A stretch of DNA of 64,000 nt, taken from Chlorops oryzae (Eukaryota > Arthropoda > Insecta > Diptera > Chloropidae). Made by a program: the position numbers and the translations under genes. The notes beneath the pieces are model-generated. The model did no database searches. It saw only the letters and a list, made by a program, of their open reading frames with translations, and was not told where the DNA came from. Below, piece after piece: positions 23,101-36,183 of the stretch (position 1 is its first letter; each line of letters begins with the position of its first letter). Location of the stretch: NCBI GenBank assembly GCA_020466095.1, contig CM035809.1:23063942-23127941 (forward strand), written 5' to 3'.

Positions 23101-26100
23101 TGAGTACAGGCTGCCAAATCGTTAAACGTCCATCAAATTGAAAGATACTCTCGATGAGTTGTGGAACTTCACCACAACGCAGACATACGAGATAAATATT
23201 CTGTATGAAAAGTTCTGCATCCAATTGCTGGACTAATAAATATCGTAAGGCAGCATTTAAACGTTGATGCTGCATGAGAAATTGCAGAATATCGCTGTGC
23301 GAACCATAGGTAAGGACATAATGTAAACTCTCCGCGAAACAGAGACTTTTACCATTACTTTGCGAATTATTTTCATTCTCATCCGAAGGAAGTCCGTAAT
23401 CACCTTTTGCAATACGCCTCAAATTCGCCAAGGTCGTTAGATATTTAATGCCGGTTCGTTAACCGGAATCGTGTAGGCTTCCTTGCGACGTGTCAACATC
23501 GATGCCAATGAAGTATTCGAGCTCCGGATGATTGATGCCCTTTTCAGTGTCTCCGGCTGTGGACTACTTATCGCTGTCGCGGCAATTATTTTCAATATCT
23601 CCTGTAATAATGGTGGACCACGCTGTGGTCGACGTACTTTTGGTATATCATTATTTTTATACCAATCCAATGATTGCTGATTGCTCAACTCATCACTCGG
23701 ATAGAGTAGAAACTTATGAAGCATCGCATTGGCATTTTCATTCGTCAGCTTTGGCATACAATATGAGAGCTTTTCTCGGGCAGTATCAAAGCAACCGGCA
23801 CGTAAACATGCCAGACCATGTGCGGCCATAACACCCGCTGTGGGAAAACCGCATTTCAAATGTACTTCCAAGGCTAGGGGCCAATTTTCGGCTTGTACCA
23901 AAGCATCGGCTAATTTACGTAAATCTTGATTATTCGCTGGTATAAGAGATTCACAACCATTTTGTACAACGGATATAGTTATTTCGGAATGTTCTCGTAT
24001 GGATTCGATTTCAGCTGGACCTCCACGAACCTGAAAAATTGTTACTTTCTATAATTTCAAATAAGCACAAAAAATAATGCAATTTAAAAAAACTAACAAA
24101 AGTTCGCTTAGTTTTTTTTTTTTTTTTTTTTTTTTTTGAGAGGAGGACACCAAAGCCTCGAACGGAACCTACCTTAGCGGCCAAAGCTAAACAATTCATC
24201 ATTTTGGCAACAAGTTCGTAGTCCACTTCAGGATTCGGAACAAATAATTTTTTCAATTTTTTGCAATGATACAACAACAGATCCACGCATTTCTTCTGAC
24301 CCAAATGATAGTCCAGAATGGACAGACACAACGCTACACTTGGAGCATGTTCATAACAGAATTCCTCACGTAAAAGTTTATCGTGCGTTATATTCCCACT
24401 TAAACTCCATTTGAACATATTCGAATGCCTCTTTGTATGCTCGATGGGAAGAGTTCTTGAAGTATTCGCCACATTAATGTAACTATCACGTTTCGCCTGA
24501 CGCTGTTGCTCCTCGAAAGCAATACGTTGACAATCATTGCAAACGCGAACCTCAACGTTGGCATACAAATCCGGTATGAGCATGCGATGCGGAGAGCAAG
24601 CAAAACAAACAACACGTCCACAACGACGACAATGATGTCGACGCATTAACATCGTGAATGCGACACGTCGGCAGCACATACAATGCGTTGCATCCTCATC
24701 TTTAGTCCATTCGCTACGAGCTGGAACTGTTTTAGGCATTTTAAATTCAAAATCCAACGAGTCCGTGGATTGTTGCATATCCGTTAACTGTGAGACCGGT
24801 TCCGATGATGATGATGATGAAGAATAATTTTCAGCGACATGATAGTCGAGTGCCTTTGTCGCATAGATCCGCAGAAGTAGATCAATACATTCATGCGTCA
24901 TCTGATGATCCTGTTGATACAAATTGAAATTGAGCAACATGAATGCGGTGTGTGCATTCGAGGAGGTATCACCGCCAATTTGGAAATGAGTTTTCTGCGG
25001 TGTATGACTGACGGTAGCGGTATGCTTCGTATGAATATCGTAAATATGACCATGCTTATCGAAACAATAATCGCAAACGATGCCTTTGGAAATTTCGTTC
25101 AATGATTTTCGTGCTGATTTCAGGACTTTCGAAAGTATTTCGAATTTAGCATTCATTATCAATTGCTCGACAATTAGAAGCGGATACTTAAAAATATGCC
25201 AAAATTGTTCACGTTCCAATAATGTTAATTGCTGAAAGATTCCCAATGATATTTGATAATTTCCATAAGTTTCAATCTCTTCGTTGAGCACTCTTCATTT
25301 CCGGTTTGTTTCATCAAAAAATCGATCGCATATTGAAGTAGCAAAAGACAACGAAATTTCTCTTTATTCTCATCTAAAAATCCAATGCAATCTTCGTGGG
25401 GAATAATTCTAAAATGCGCAGTAAATATGTATTCATTTCATCGTCGTCGTTAAGCTCAAGAAATGCTTCCAATAGTGTCGCTAAAAATGCTTTCTTAAAA
25501 TGCCCGAATCTCTCGACCAGCTTCACTATTTGACACCATTCGAAGCAAAGTTTAAAAAGTTGTTGCTGCAACAGTTTCCGGAATATGACATTCGGTGTTT
25601 TCAATCCGAAATCGTATGCTTGTGGCCACGTTTCGAATTTAAGAACTTCGGAGACTTTTGCATAAACCGTTATATCGACTAGAGTATTCTCCAATTGGAT
25701 ACGTAAGTCGTATGGAATTTGCTCGGGTGCGTCTTTATGCTGTAATGTGCTTTCAATTAATTGTTTTGCCAAACGAGTTGTTGCCATTCGAGTGAAATTT
25801 GCTTGAATCAAATCAGCTCTCAATTGAAGATTATTTATATATTCGGCTAGGTGTATGTTTCTGGCATCTTCATGGATCAATTCGGTTACAATTCTATCGA
25901 TTTCATTTTTATATTCGAACGCAAATGCTGAAATGAATGGAGAATTAATTTAACATTGTTATCTTCTGTCCATGATACAAGAAAACAAGATAGCGCCACT
26001 TGAGAGAGGAAACGTCACAAACTCAAAATCGCGATTCGTTGTTGTTGTTTCCCATGTTAAACCGGCTTTTTACTTTTTTGAATAGCATGGGAAACAACAA

Positions 26101-29100
26101 CAATTTCTCGCTCAGTGACGTCACAAACTCAATTTTCGGCCTCAAAATAGCGGTACTGAAGTGTCGCTATCTTGTTTTCTTGTATCATGTCTCCTGTCGA
26201 ATTACCTATCTTTATTACCTTCCTGCAAAGTTCTTTCTATATGAGTCGAACTTTATATACTGAATGAGCCGTATAAGAGTCATATATGACTTCTTCTTCA
26301 TTCATATGGGCAATTCCATGAATACTGTCCCACCTGTGACACTTATTTTTTAGGTTTTAGATCATTTGATTGAAGAAAAAGGACGTGATTTAAAAAAGTT
26401 TTTGTTTTTGAAAGCCTTTAAAAATAGTTAGGCACTGAAATTACGCAATTTTTGCTCGGAATGAATGTCACGGGTGTCACGGTGCGACCGTTTCTCGTGG
26501 AATTGCCCATATCTGACTCCAATTTATATCAATATATGACCGATATATCACTCACATTAATGAGCCTCATATTTTCTATATATTTCAGATTCCTTTCGGA
26601 CTCATATACCTGAGGCTCATAATTTTTATAAATTTCGAACTCATTTCGGACCCATAAAGCTTAATACTGTTTACTGGGGCTCAACTTACCACTATTTCCA
26701 ATTTCGAGTTGCAGAATATCTATCTTTTGAAGCTTTGTCAACCTATCCAATCGTTCCATATCAATACTATCCGAACGTAGAGCAGCAATAACGTAATTCC
26801 CATCATATAGTCCAGCTAGGTTTTCAATTTCGGGCAGTTCTAAAAGTCTTTTCAAAAATTTCGAAGACAATTTCTCCTCACCGTCGACATCGAAACTTTT
26901 CCCATTTATAATACTGTCCAAAATGCTGGACAACAATCCATTATGTTGTGCGATATAATTCAATATGGTCTTTTGTCTTGGGGCCGTTGAATCAATGATC
27001 ATATTTTTTCCCTCTCGTCCACCAATTTCAGGACATATATTCAACGCGATGACATGTATTAAATTGAGATTAAGTGCTCCAACATTTATTTCAATTTCAA
27101 GTGGAGTTAGATCACACTCAAAAATCAATTCCCCAATGATAGTACATGGATCGATCTTTAGAAGTTCACCGATATGCAATTCAAGATTTTGATCGCGCAA
27201 CTTTACGAGACGCGCCAAATGAGCAATGTACGTGGTAAATCGTTTGTAGTAATTGAATTTTCCCTGAATATGCTGGAAATGTGATGAATGTGTTTGCAGA
27301 TCAGTCGGGTGTGCTATTTCCGCATATGATTTCTTAAAGATTACTTTGAAAATTTCTTCACGCTGAAGTTCCACCGACAATTGTTGTGGTTTCAATGAGT
27401 AATAATTATCCGTAAGCAATTCGCTGAGTGTTAATTTATCTTGTAATAATCGTAGACAATCACACAGATTTTCGAGGAATGGTAGTACTCCGATATCCAA
27501 GGAAAATTTTGAATTCATTGCTTTATTCATTTCTGGAGATGATTCGGGGTTTTCGGATTTTATAAAATTTTTCTGTCTTTTAATGACCATCAGAACATTT
27601 GAAGTGAGCTCTCGATTCAATGATAAATTTAATACTAAATCTGCTATAATGACCACATTCAGATTCTGTTCCTCGAAATGATGAAGGAATCCATATTGTG
27701 GATTACTATTGATATGCTTGGAGAGCAATTGCTTCAATTCGGCAGTTTGTTGTAGTTTATGTTGCTGCGAGAAATTATCAATAACGCTTATAAATTTTGA
27801 TACTTCGAAACCTTTTGCTGCCACTGCTTTAATTTGTTCTACTGTAGCTAGAGGTTTTGTTGGTTCTTTTCCATATTGATCCTGAATTTGATAGTTTGTA
27901 CAATATGTTGATAATTTCTGTTTGACTTGTTGTTGTTGTTCGACAAAATGAAGTTCACGATTTAATTCGGAGTTTTTAAGATGGAAGGTCTGCAATGTAG
28001 TTAGTAAAAAATTAAAGATTATGGCTTGAAGAAGTGAATTTAGGAATAAAAGTTCGCTTAGTTGGCCTTTTTAATGATACATAACTTATCCTAGTCTCGA
28101 TTTTTTTAATTACTAAATTTCAAACAGAAAATATTTTCGGAGTGTTCGTATTTTTAAGTCCGAATTACTCTGAATTGACTCCGAAATTGACTCCGAAATG
28201 ACTCCGAAAGACTCACTCCGAAATGACTCCGAAAGGACTCACTCCGAAAGGACTCACTCCGAAAGGACTCACTCCGAAAGGACTCACTCCGAAAGGACTC
28301 ACTCCGAAATGACTCCGAAAGGACTCACTCCGAAAGGACTCACCGAAACGACTCCGAAAGGACTCACTCCGAAATGACTCCGAAAGGACTCACTCCGAAA
28401 TGACTCCGAAAGGACTCACTCCGAAATGACTCCGAAAGGACTCACTCCGAAACTGACTCCGAAAGGACTCACTCCGAAATGACTCCGAAAGGACTCAACT
28501 CCGAAATGACTCCGAAAGGACTCACTCCGAAATGACTCCGAAGATCACTCCGAAATTTTTACCAAATACATGGCCAAAAATAAGTCTGAAACCACTTTGA
28601 AATTTTTACAAAATACGTAAATAAAAAAATAAAAAATAATATAAAAAATGTTTAAATGATATTTTTAAGGCCCAACTAAGCGAATTTATAATAGTTAATA
28701 TTACAATAAAATTACCTCAATTATATATTTAACATCATCGAAGTTCTTTAGGGCCAAAGTCATGATTGCTAGATTTTCTGGAGTCCCGAGCATTTTAGGT
28801 ATAATACTTCGATCTGTTAGTCGATTAACCATATTCCGTGCTTTTATCTCTCGCAAGGTATCGTTTCCTATCATGTTATTGTGTACGACACTAACACTAC
28901 TAACCATGCTATTCTTTTCACCTTTCGAACGTTCAAAAGCTCCGAATTTCGGACGAGTTCCACCACTGAAGTAGCTCGTCTTCGCTTTTTCGCTGATTTG
29001 CGTCGCGTGAGATCAGTATGACTAAAACGATCACCATTGACATCATCATCGCTTGAGGATCTCTCAACACAGTGAATATGCGCTCGAATAAGTTGCACTA

Positions 29101-30810
29101 ATTCCTCAGCTTCAAGTTGAAATTTCTGTATATCATTTGTACGCGATAAGGAATCATCAATTTTCTCAATTACAGCATATTTCCAGAGTGCTTCAACGAT
29201 AACATCGACAATACGCTGAAAGCGAACCTGTTCCATTTCGGTTGCTTGCTTATAATCATCTGAATGTACTTTTTTATTGACAAAACTTTTGAGAAATGTA
29301 AAAAGATTGAATAAAGCACGTCCTCGACAGATGAAACCATGACGAACGCAATGAGGAGTTAACAATTTTGGTAATGATAATTCAAAATCCGTAGCTACAT
29401 CATTGGAGTCTGTATAAGAGCTTGAACGAGCGGATTTGCTACGAGTTTGAGATGATATTTCATGGCGATTTTTATCCAATTGTTCCCAACGTAGAAATAC
29501 CAATTGGAAGATGTCTTCCAACAAAGCGCAAAGTACATTAAAATTACGCACTTGCCGAATAACACTGTTCAGTTCTTGCAGTTTGGAGGCATAAAACGGT
29601 TCGATTATGATTCCGAGTTTATCATCAGCCAATATAATATCTAAGACTGCACTCAATGAGCAATAGTAGGCAAGTGTTTCCAGTTCCATATCACGTATCG
29701 AGCGTGTTGTTGGCATTTGTCTTTGCCATTTGTGCAGGCGCTCGATGACGCCACGAGTTTCCTCGAAGCTGAAACAAAACGGGAATTCAAGAAATGAAAT
29801 TATTTTATAATAGAAAAAAGTGAAATTGAATGTTCATAAGTGATTTCAAATATAATTGAACCATTTAACTCACCTTGCATCGATATTGCACTCATAGAGT
29901 AGCTGAAGTATTCCATTCGCTTGCATTAAAGCCCCGACGGACTTGTAAACTACATCGTGTTGGACGCAGAAATTCGAGAATTATACAAAACCGTTGAAAG
30001 TCCGCATGGAAAAATTGATGAATTTCACGAAGATTTGATGGCGTTTCGTTTAATTTGAATGACTCTAACCATTTTGCTATATCGGCGATGTCTTTTATCG
30101 TTCTATTCGGTGCACTTAGCTCTTGGACAATTTTTAACACCAAAAGATTATGACGTATTGCTACATTCTCAATACTATTGAATTGCTTAAGAGAAGAACT
30201 TAGTAAAACTACAAAGTGTTTCTCATCTTCCAAAGCCTGTTTAAGTATAAATTCCTTCGATGGTAAACCAATGCTATTACAGGCGCTCCAAAATCTTTCA
30301 CCCATTGTCGCGAGAACATCATTAATCAGTATCGGGTCGTTTCGACTGATCAAAGCCAATATGGTTTCATCATTTATTGTTGTTGTAGCCAAATAATCCA
30401 GCAATTTATGACGCAAAGATGATGCATCTAATATATAAGCTGGAAAACTTGCCAAAAAACTTATAAAATCCAATCCATATTGTCTCTCTTTGTTTGTAAA
30501 AAATATCTGCAATGCCTCAGCAATGATCCTTCTGATTCCGAGCTGATAGCGTGATTTATTATGTTCATTTTGTAATATTTTTAGCAATGGATAGGGGCGT
30601 TGGTATATCAATTTTACTAGAGCATCATGTTTTTGTTTCACTGATGATTCAATCAGTTTCAGTTCATTCTATTTTACAAGAAAATTATTCAATTTTTTTA
30701 AATATATTATTATTATTTCTTAAAAATTTATTTACCTTCACTAAATCACGCTCTCCCTTGGGTAATAATGCATAGTACAATTCAATATTCGATGTCATGT
30801 TTTGCTCCAT
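20143..30810 (-). CDS. ZFYVE26: Spastizin / zinc finger FYVE domain protein 26, eight exons, five apparent frameshifts
   Basis: Large endolysosomal protein. In other animals spastizin binds PI3P through its FYVE finger and works with spatacsin and AP-5 in autophagic lysosome reformation and cytokinesis. Exons (minus strand, 5' to 3'): 30736-30810, 29874-30668, 28716-29768, 26690-27989, 24173-25927, 22643-24030, 20657-20784, 20143-20587. All have GT-AG junctions and matching phases once five indels are allowed. Start MEQNMTSNIE; end NSGNSQASE. The FYVE finger is at about 24520-24716 (about residues 1480-1540 of 2313) with paired cysteines and the RRHHCRRCGRVVC signature. The C-terminal half is helical and Leu-rich. 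Apparent frameshifts: extra base at 29969; lost bases at 28986-28990 (A run on the coding strand), 25398-25401 (C run), near 25291 and near 23444. Human ZFYVE26 is about 2540 aa, so length fits. Introns carry a P-like MITE, other foldbacks and a minisatellite. Assembly errors or decay could explain the breaks. Confidence 0.9.
21345..21608. mobile_element. Foldback element in ZFYVE26 intron (20785-22642)
   Basis: AGCATATGACTAGGAACCGA (21374) is inverse to TCGGTTCCTAGTCATATGCT (21551). The arms extend over about 50-60 bp including GCTGAAGTTCAAGGCCC / GGGCTTTCAACTTCAG and GGCTTAATGGGAAAG / CTTTCCCATTATGCC. Confidence 0.8.
21769..22505. mobile_element. TTAA-flanked element (737 bp) in ZFYVE26 intron
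   Basis: TTAA (21765-21768) then GGGGGTCTTCTCATTGA; TCAATGAGAAGACCCCC then TTAA (22506-22509). TIRs are 17 bp and perfect. The interior includes TTTATCTCGAAACCACG and GGCGGCCATGATATCTCC, and has no transposase frame. Confidence 0.85.
25971..26189. mobile_element. P-element-like MITE, copy 2, inside a ZFYVE26 intron
   Basis: 219-bp copy of the 3161-3391 element in inverse orientation. TIRs are at 25971-26001 and 26159-26189 with one mismatch. Internal sequence is almost identical except for a 12-bp indel. The flanks CTTCTGTC (25963-25970) and CTCCTGTC (26191-26198, after one extra T) look like an imperfect 8-bp duplication. It lies in the intron between exons 26690-27989 and 24173-25927. Confidence 0.85.
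26308..26508. mobile_element. Foldback MITE (201 bp) in ZFYVE26 intron
   Basis: GGGCAATTCCATGAA and the inverse CTCGTGGAATTGCCC bound the element; ATAT lies on both sides. GTGACACTT and GTGTCAC are inverse inside. A similar right end (GTGGATTTGCCCAT) is at 44240. Confidence 0.65.
26545..26670 (-). repeat. Degenerate TCCGAAA repeat in ZFYVE26 intron
   Basis: GAGCCTCATATTTTCTATAT, ATTTCGAACTCATTTCGG and CCTTTCGGACTCATA match the minisatellite core in the orientation of the 51.9-kb array. Only two or three diverged units. Confidence 0.6.
28150..28615 (+). repeat. TCCGAAA minisatellite, ~26-bp unit, in ZFYVE26 intron
   Basis: About fifteen units built from GACTCCGAAAGGACTCACTC plus CGAAAT, with some single GGACTCACTCCGAAA units. 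The array ends in CCGAAATTTTTACCAAATAC, which matches the 14.7-kb unit. It fills most of the intron between exons 28716-29768 and 26690-27989. Confidence 0.9.
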
Positions 30811-31991
30811 TTGCTCATCGTACGTTCTTCAATTGCAATTGCAGTTCCACCAAGTTTATTAAAATTATAGATAAGCCAACGTTCTCTAAATCAGTTCGAT
30901 GCGCAGCAGCATTACTTTGAAAAGACATGCACGTATACAATGTAACATTAATCTAGATTTAATTTCTTTTATTATTATGATCTTTTTTTATTATTTTAGC
31001 TTCCTCTGCTCCCTTGGTCCATCAAAATAACAATGAAACGAATTTCACAAGTGGAAATTTAACGGCCCTGCTAGGAACAGCTGTTTTTGTTTTGGTTTAC
31101 TGATAACTGAAAGATAGCCAAGGGATGCCAAGCTTCTTATAAAAAATACGGTCGATTCCCAGCAAAATCTGCTTCGAAATGTTACCAGCACATATGCAAG
31201 TATTTTGATGTTCACTCACACATATGCGATTTCCAACGTGCAAGAGAGGGACAGTTACTACATGTACACAAAATGTTTTCGAATAAAGTTCCCGATGCCC
31301 ATTTAGCTTTACCAAGAGACATTCCTGGAAAAATTCCGAGAAAATTTGGAAAATTTACCAGAAACGTGATTTGCTGGGCTTACGTACGGAATTACCAAGG
31401 TGTATTTAGCAAGGTGATATCAATATTACAACAAAAACAACAAATCTGAAACTAAACTGTCAAATTATATGAAATTTTTTGACTTTTTAGTTTCTTTGCA
31501 ACAACAAAGCAATGTGTTTGTTTTAGAATTGTTGTTCTTGTTGTAATATTGATATCACCTTGTTAAATACACCTTGCGAATTACAAAATACGGTCCCATT
31601 AAGACGGAATTAACTTTAAAATTAAATCATAAGTCTAAATCTACTTTAACTTTGGACTAAAAAATAAAATAACCCCCTCAAGTCTAAGCTGAAAAAAATC
31701 AATCCAAATATCACAATTATTAATTCTTTCTACGATGATACATCAAGCCAAAACTACGTTCGTATGAAGTATACATCAGATGAATCTCGCTTGTGCTTTC
31801 TAATGCGCACCCCAATATAAAATCTACTAAGCCAATATCCATGAAACGGCAACCCTGCTCAACAATAGCAAGTGCAGCAAATCTGCTGTTAGTTATAATT
31901 GCAATTTAGTTAAGGACGGCGGGGTCTGAAAGAAATTAATGGTTTAAAAAACTATCCAATAGAGGACGGATCAAAAACTTTTGGAATCAAA
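30811..31991. promoter_or_regulatory. Shared 5' region of head-to-head ZFYVE26 and Vps39
   Basis: 1.18 kb separates the two start codons. It holds a 181-bp MITE (31396-31576) and otherwise unique sequence. I found no TATA box or TATCGATA site that could be assigned with confidence. Confidence 0.45.
31396..31576. mobile_element. MITE (181 bp), 39-bp TIRs, 8-bp TSD
   Basis: CAAGGTGTATTTAGCAAGG at the left and its inverse at the right, continuing through GATATCAATATTACAACAA. One mismatch in 39 bp. Flanks GGAATTAC (31388-31395) and CGAATTAC (31577-31584) differ at one base. The 8-bp duplication suggests hAT (or P) origin. Confidence 0.85.
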
Positions 31992-34900
31992 ATGCTTGAA
32001 GCATACAAAGTACAGTCTGTCCTAAAAAGCGTGCAAATTGAGTCAATAGCCGCCTATGGTAAGTGCAGAAATTTTAGTTTATCCTTTGTTTTTCTGAATT
32101 TCTCTGAATTTTTAGATAATAATGTTATTCTGGGCACACGGAGTGGTCAGTTGATTATGTATTCCGTTAGCGAAGATGGCAGTGTGGACATGATTATGTT
32201 CAATAAGAGTTTCAGTAAAAAAGCTATCACCCAAATGGAAATCGTTACGGCTGAGAAATTACTCTTCGTGTTAACCGATAATACGATCAACGTTTGTGAT
32301 ATAAATCAAATTGAAAATAATTTCTCATTCATACATAGCTCATCGCTATATACGAAGGGGTGTACTTTGTTCGCAAAGGATGTGAAGGTTCGAATATAAT
32401 AAAATTCTTTGATGTGTATTTTTACTATTTATATTAAAAAATTCTTTAGACTACAATACTAGATTCGGGTGAAGCATTGACCGTTATCCGCATTTGCTGT
32501 GCCATAAAAAGGACCTTACAGTTCTTTTATTGGAAAGTCAACTTTTTGGACTCACAAAAGCTCAGCATAGAATTAAAGGATATCCCAAGGGCACTTTGTT
32601 GGGTAGATGATGTTTTATGCGTTGGCTTCAAGGACGAATATGTTATTTATAGTGTAAGTTATAGTTTAACCTCATAATAAGGTGTTAGTTATATTAATAA
32701 TATTTTGCTTTCAATTGATTGTCTTACAGCTACATTCTAATAATCCGCAAAAGCATGATTTAATTGTTACTTCATCGTCGCATAGTGTGGATCCTTGTAT
32801 GTGCCTTCTTAAGAACAATATTTTAGGAGTTTCCAAAGATGACTTCCTTGTTGCAATAGATCCAAGTGATTATAATAAAAAGGAAGACGGAAAGAATCCA
32901 ATTCACGGTAGTCTTGATCCAACGATGGTTGCCGCTGGCGTTAAAAAGAATGTTTTCAAACCTGTGCTCTGGAGCAGTCGTTTACTGGGATTGGGTAAAT
33001 ATTAATAACTTTCATGTATTTCTTCAATTAATATCAAAAATTTATTTTAGTTTGGGATGAACCATATGCCATTGGACGCGTTGCAAATGCCATTGAAGTC
33101 CGAAGTCTCGATGACAATGGCATTAATAAAGAAACACTAGTCCAAAGTATACCAGAATTGGGAAAAACCAAATTTTTAGTACGCTCTGCAAAGGGAACTA
33201 TTTTTGCTGCAGGCGCATCCGAGCTCTGGTGCATACGTTTGTCGGATATACCAACCCAAAGGCAGCAGTTGATGCAACAAAAGCGCTATCAACTAGCGAT
33301 TGAATTGACTGTGGGTTATTTTTTTTAGTCCCCCCAAAAATAGTTTTTAACTTTCTTAACTTATTCTTAATCCTGTAGTCGGTCTCAGACGAAGCGGAGG
33401 AAATCAAAGCCGAAACAATACGCCAAATTCATATGCGCTATGCTCGAGAACTCTTCTCGAATAAACAATTCGAAGCAGCAATGACGGAATTTGCATCAGC
33501 TTCGGCAGATCCTTATGATGTTATCCGTTTATTTCCAAATCTGCTTCAGGATCAATCGAAACCGAAAGCATTCGTTGAAGGCGATGTACCCGTACCAGCA
33601 GCACCACCGATGCCTCAATTAGAAGATAAAGACTTGGAGAATGCCATTATGGCTTTAATAAGTTTTCTTGCGTCAGCACGTCAAAAGGAAGTTGTCAAAT
33701 TGAGAGATCAAAAGAGCAATTCAAAATCTTTGCTCTCGATAATTGATACGACACTCTTAAAGTGCTATCTACAGGTGGATTTAAAAAAAAAATAACGCAT
33801 TTGCCAAATTATTTTTTTTTAAAGGAAATTCTATTTTCCAGACCAACGACTCGCTTATCGCTCCTCTCTTGCGTCTCAATCAGTGTCATTTCGAAGAATC
33901 GGAAAAGACTTTAAAGAAACACGATAAAATATCTGAACTTATTATACTTTATCAGACAAATGGGAAGCATAAGAAGGCATTGGAGCTATTGCAGGGTCAA
34001 GCTAAAATTGAAACTTCAAGCCTTTTCGGGCATGATCGGACGATACGTTATCTTCAACAGTTGGGATCATCACATTTACCGCTTATTTTGGAATTTTCCG
34101 ATTGGGTTCTAACAGAACATCCCGAAGATGGATTACGCATTTTTACGGACGATCTTATTGAAGTTGAAAATCTGCCGCGCATTAATATTTTGGATTTCTT
34201 AGTCAGCAAACATAAGAATCTTGTCATACCATACTTGGAACATATCATTAATGAATGGAATGAGACTAGCTCGTTTATGCATAATGTGCTTATAAAAAAA
34301 TACAGGGAAAAAGTGCAATCATTGATGGAAGATTTGAAAAATATGGAAGCAACGGACGAAAACAGGTAAGCCTATATGATGAAATCCGTTCCCCACACAA
34401 GTATAAACTACTTTCCACTTATTTCAGAGAGGAAATATCTAAAGAACTGAAAGACTGTCGCAGCAAGCTCTATAACATACTGAAGAATTCTGACAAATAC
34501 TCTCCGGATGCAGTACTTAAAGAATTTCCTACAAATATTTTGCTAGAAGAACGTGCACTTATTCTCGGGCGACTTAAAAAGCACGAAGAGGTGCTCAAAA
34601 TTTATGTTAATATATTGGGTGATATCGATAGCGCTGCTGAATATTGTGAAAAGAACTATGAGGACGATGAAGATATTTTTCTGACCTTTGTCAAGATAAT
34701 TTTGGGTGTTACAGAGAAACATTTATACGAAGGAGTTGAATTACATGAAAAATTCAAAGAGTCAAATATTGAAGTCGCATTGGAGATAATCAATAAATAT
34801 GCCATTAAACTGGATCCATGCGAACTGATGCCGGTAAGTCGAAATTATATAAATGCTTTGATATAAATTTTAAAGTTTTTTTTTTTTTTTTTTAGTTCTT

Positions 34901-35228
34901 GCCAGACGATTTGCCAGCATTTCGCATTGCAGATTATTTGGATACTGTTCTGCGTTATCAAATGGCTCAGGAGCATGAGGATGAAATGAAAATGGAATTG
35001 TTAGAAGCTGAAATCCAATATGGACGTGAGCTAGTACGACAATTTCAGAGTCAATATGTCGAAATAACAGAATTCACAGTCTGTCCGGATTGTCAGAAAC
35101 GTTTTGGCGCTCAGTCACCTTTTGTACGGTATCCGAATGGTGAGGTTGTGCATCTGTCGTGCCACGAAAAACGAGCAGAGAAAGCACAATCACAGCCATC
35201 AACGTCGGCGAATGCCTCACAAACGTAA
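31992..35228 (+). CDS. Vps39: Vps39/Vam6, HOPS tethering-complex subunit, nine exons
   Basis: Subunit of the HOPS complex that tethers late endosomes, autophagosomes and lysosomes through Rab7/Rab2 before fusion. Exons: 31992-32058, 32116-32387, 32450-32653, 32730-32994, 33051-33310, 33379-33774, 33842-34365, 34428-34833, 34896-35228. They join in frame to 2727 nt (908 aa), close to the family's usual ~880 aa. The N-terminal third (MLEAYKVQSVL onward) is a CNH/beta-propeller region with GTRSGQL. The middle is helical clathrin-repeat-like sequence. The C-terminus holds the Vps39 zinc-binding end with CPDCQKRF and HLSCHEKR. One donor (32388, GTTCGA) is non-consensus but phase and protein continuity support it. 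It sits head to head with ZFYVE26, 1.2 kb between start codons, with one MITE in the gap. No frameshift is needed. TGFBRAP1 (the Vps3-like paralogue) is the alternative but the N-terminus fits Vps39 better. Confidence 0.92.
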
Positions 35229-35420
35229 TTGAGCCAAGCGATTGTGTTGTATATCAATGTTTCGTTGTTTTCTTTTTTATATACCTACATATACATATAT
35301 AGTATTGAAATGTAAAGAGATTTTAAAGGGAAGCTTTATTGAATAATTTCCAAAAACACAAACTTTTATAAAAATGCTTGAGAGACAACAAACAGAAGGG
35401 AAATTTAATGAAGAGACTTA

Positions 35421-35732
35421 GGCCCGATATTACAGTGCATACTTAAGTTAAGGAAGCTTGAAGACTTAAGAACACCTTAAGTGTCAAGCGGTTTAACAGT
35501 CAATTTTTATCCAAAACTCACGAAAATTGTTTTCGGCAGGCAACATTTGAAAAAGCCTATATTTTTTATTTATACTTTTTTAAAATTCGTAAAATTAGTG
35601 AAATTCCTTCATTAAATTAATTTGAAAACTTATTTAAGGAGCACTTAAAATTTGTACTGTTAAAATGCTTTACAGACTTAAGCTTTACTTAAGTGCTAAG
35701 GAGACCTTAAGTATGCACTGTAATATCGGGCC
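35421..35732. mobile_element. PIF/Harbinger-like MITE (312 bp) with TTA TSD
   Basis: TTA|GGCCCGATATTACAGTGCAT at the left and ATGCACTGTAATATCGGGCC|TTA at the right. Arms continue with ACTTAAG / CTTAAGT. A three-base TTA duplication and GG start fit PIF/Harbinger. It lies 190 bp after the Vps39 stop and may be within its 3'UTR. Confidence 0.85.
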
Positions 35733-36183
35733 TTAGTCGTATGCGAAAGAAAGAGAAGCAGATATTGTTTCCGCAACATGAAATAAATGAACGTCTCTTC
35801 TCCTCAGTTAACTTTCTAAATCAATTTAGTAGATTGTTGCCGAACATTTTTTCTGGGTATATAACCCGGGAACATATACCTCACTGTTTCCAGTTTTTAG
35901 GGGACATAGCCCCTGAAGTCACCCCTCCAAGCGGCCTCAATAAAAATACTTTCATATAAATTGAAATATGATTTGGCGCCCCTTTTCTTACCCTCGCTAC
36001 GCTACTGTTCAATCCATCTTTACTATGAACATTTTTATAACAGCTCTGTTCTCACACGAAACTTCTCAGCTGGAATTGTCTGAAGAAAATCATCAAGGAA
36101 TTAGCAATGACATTTTCGTTTACAAAGAGACCTATTAAAGTGATACCTTTATGAAATTTAAGGTTGCATCAACGACACAAAAA

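Noticed and set aside
24031..24172. Read-through of the ZFYVE26 frame past 24173 into polyLys
   Set aside because: A GTAGGT donor ends the exon and the next exon continues in phase at 24030; the polyLys comes from an intronic T run.
26000..26263. Shared peptide encoded at 3156-3362 (-) and 26000-26263 (+)
   Set aside because: The shared peptide is just the translation of the two P-like MITE copies, not a conserved protein.
28150..28550. Regular short repeats resembling a CRISPR array
   Set aside because: No unique spacers, unit length varies, and it lies in a fly gene intron; it is a minisatellite. The same applies to 48880-49035.
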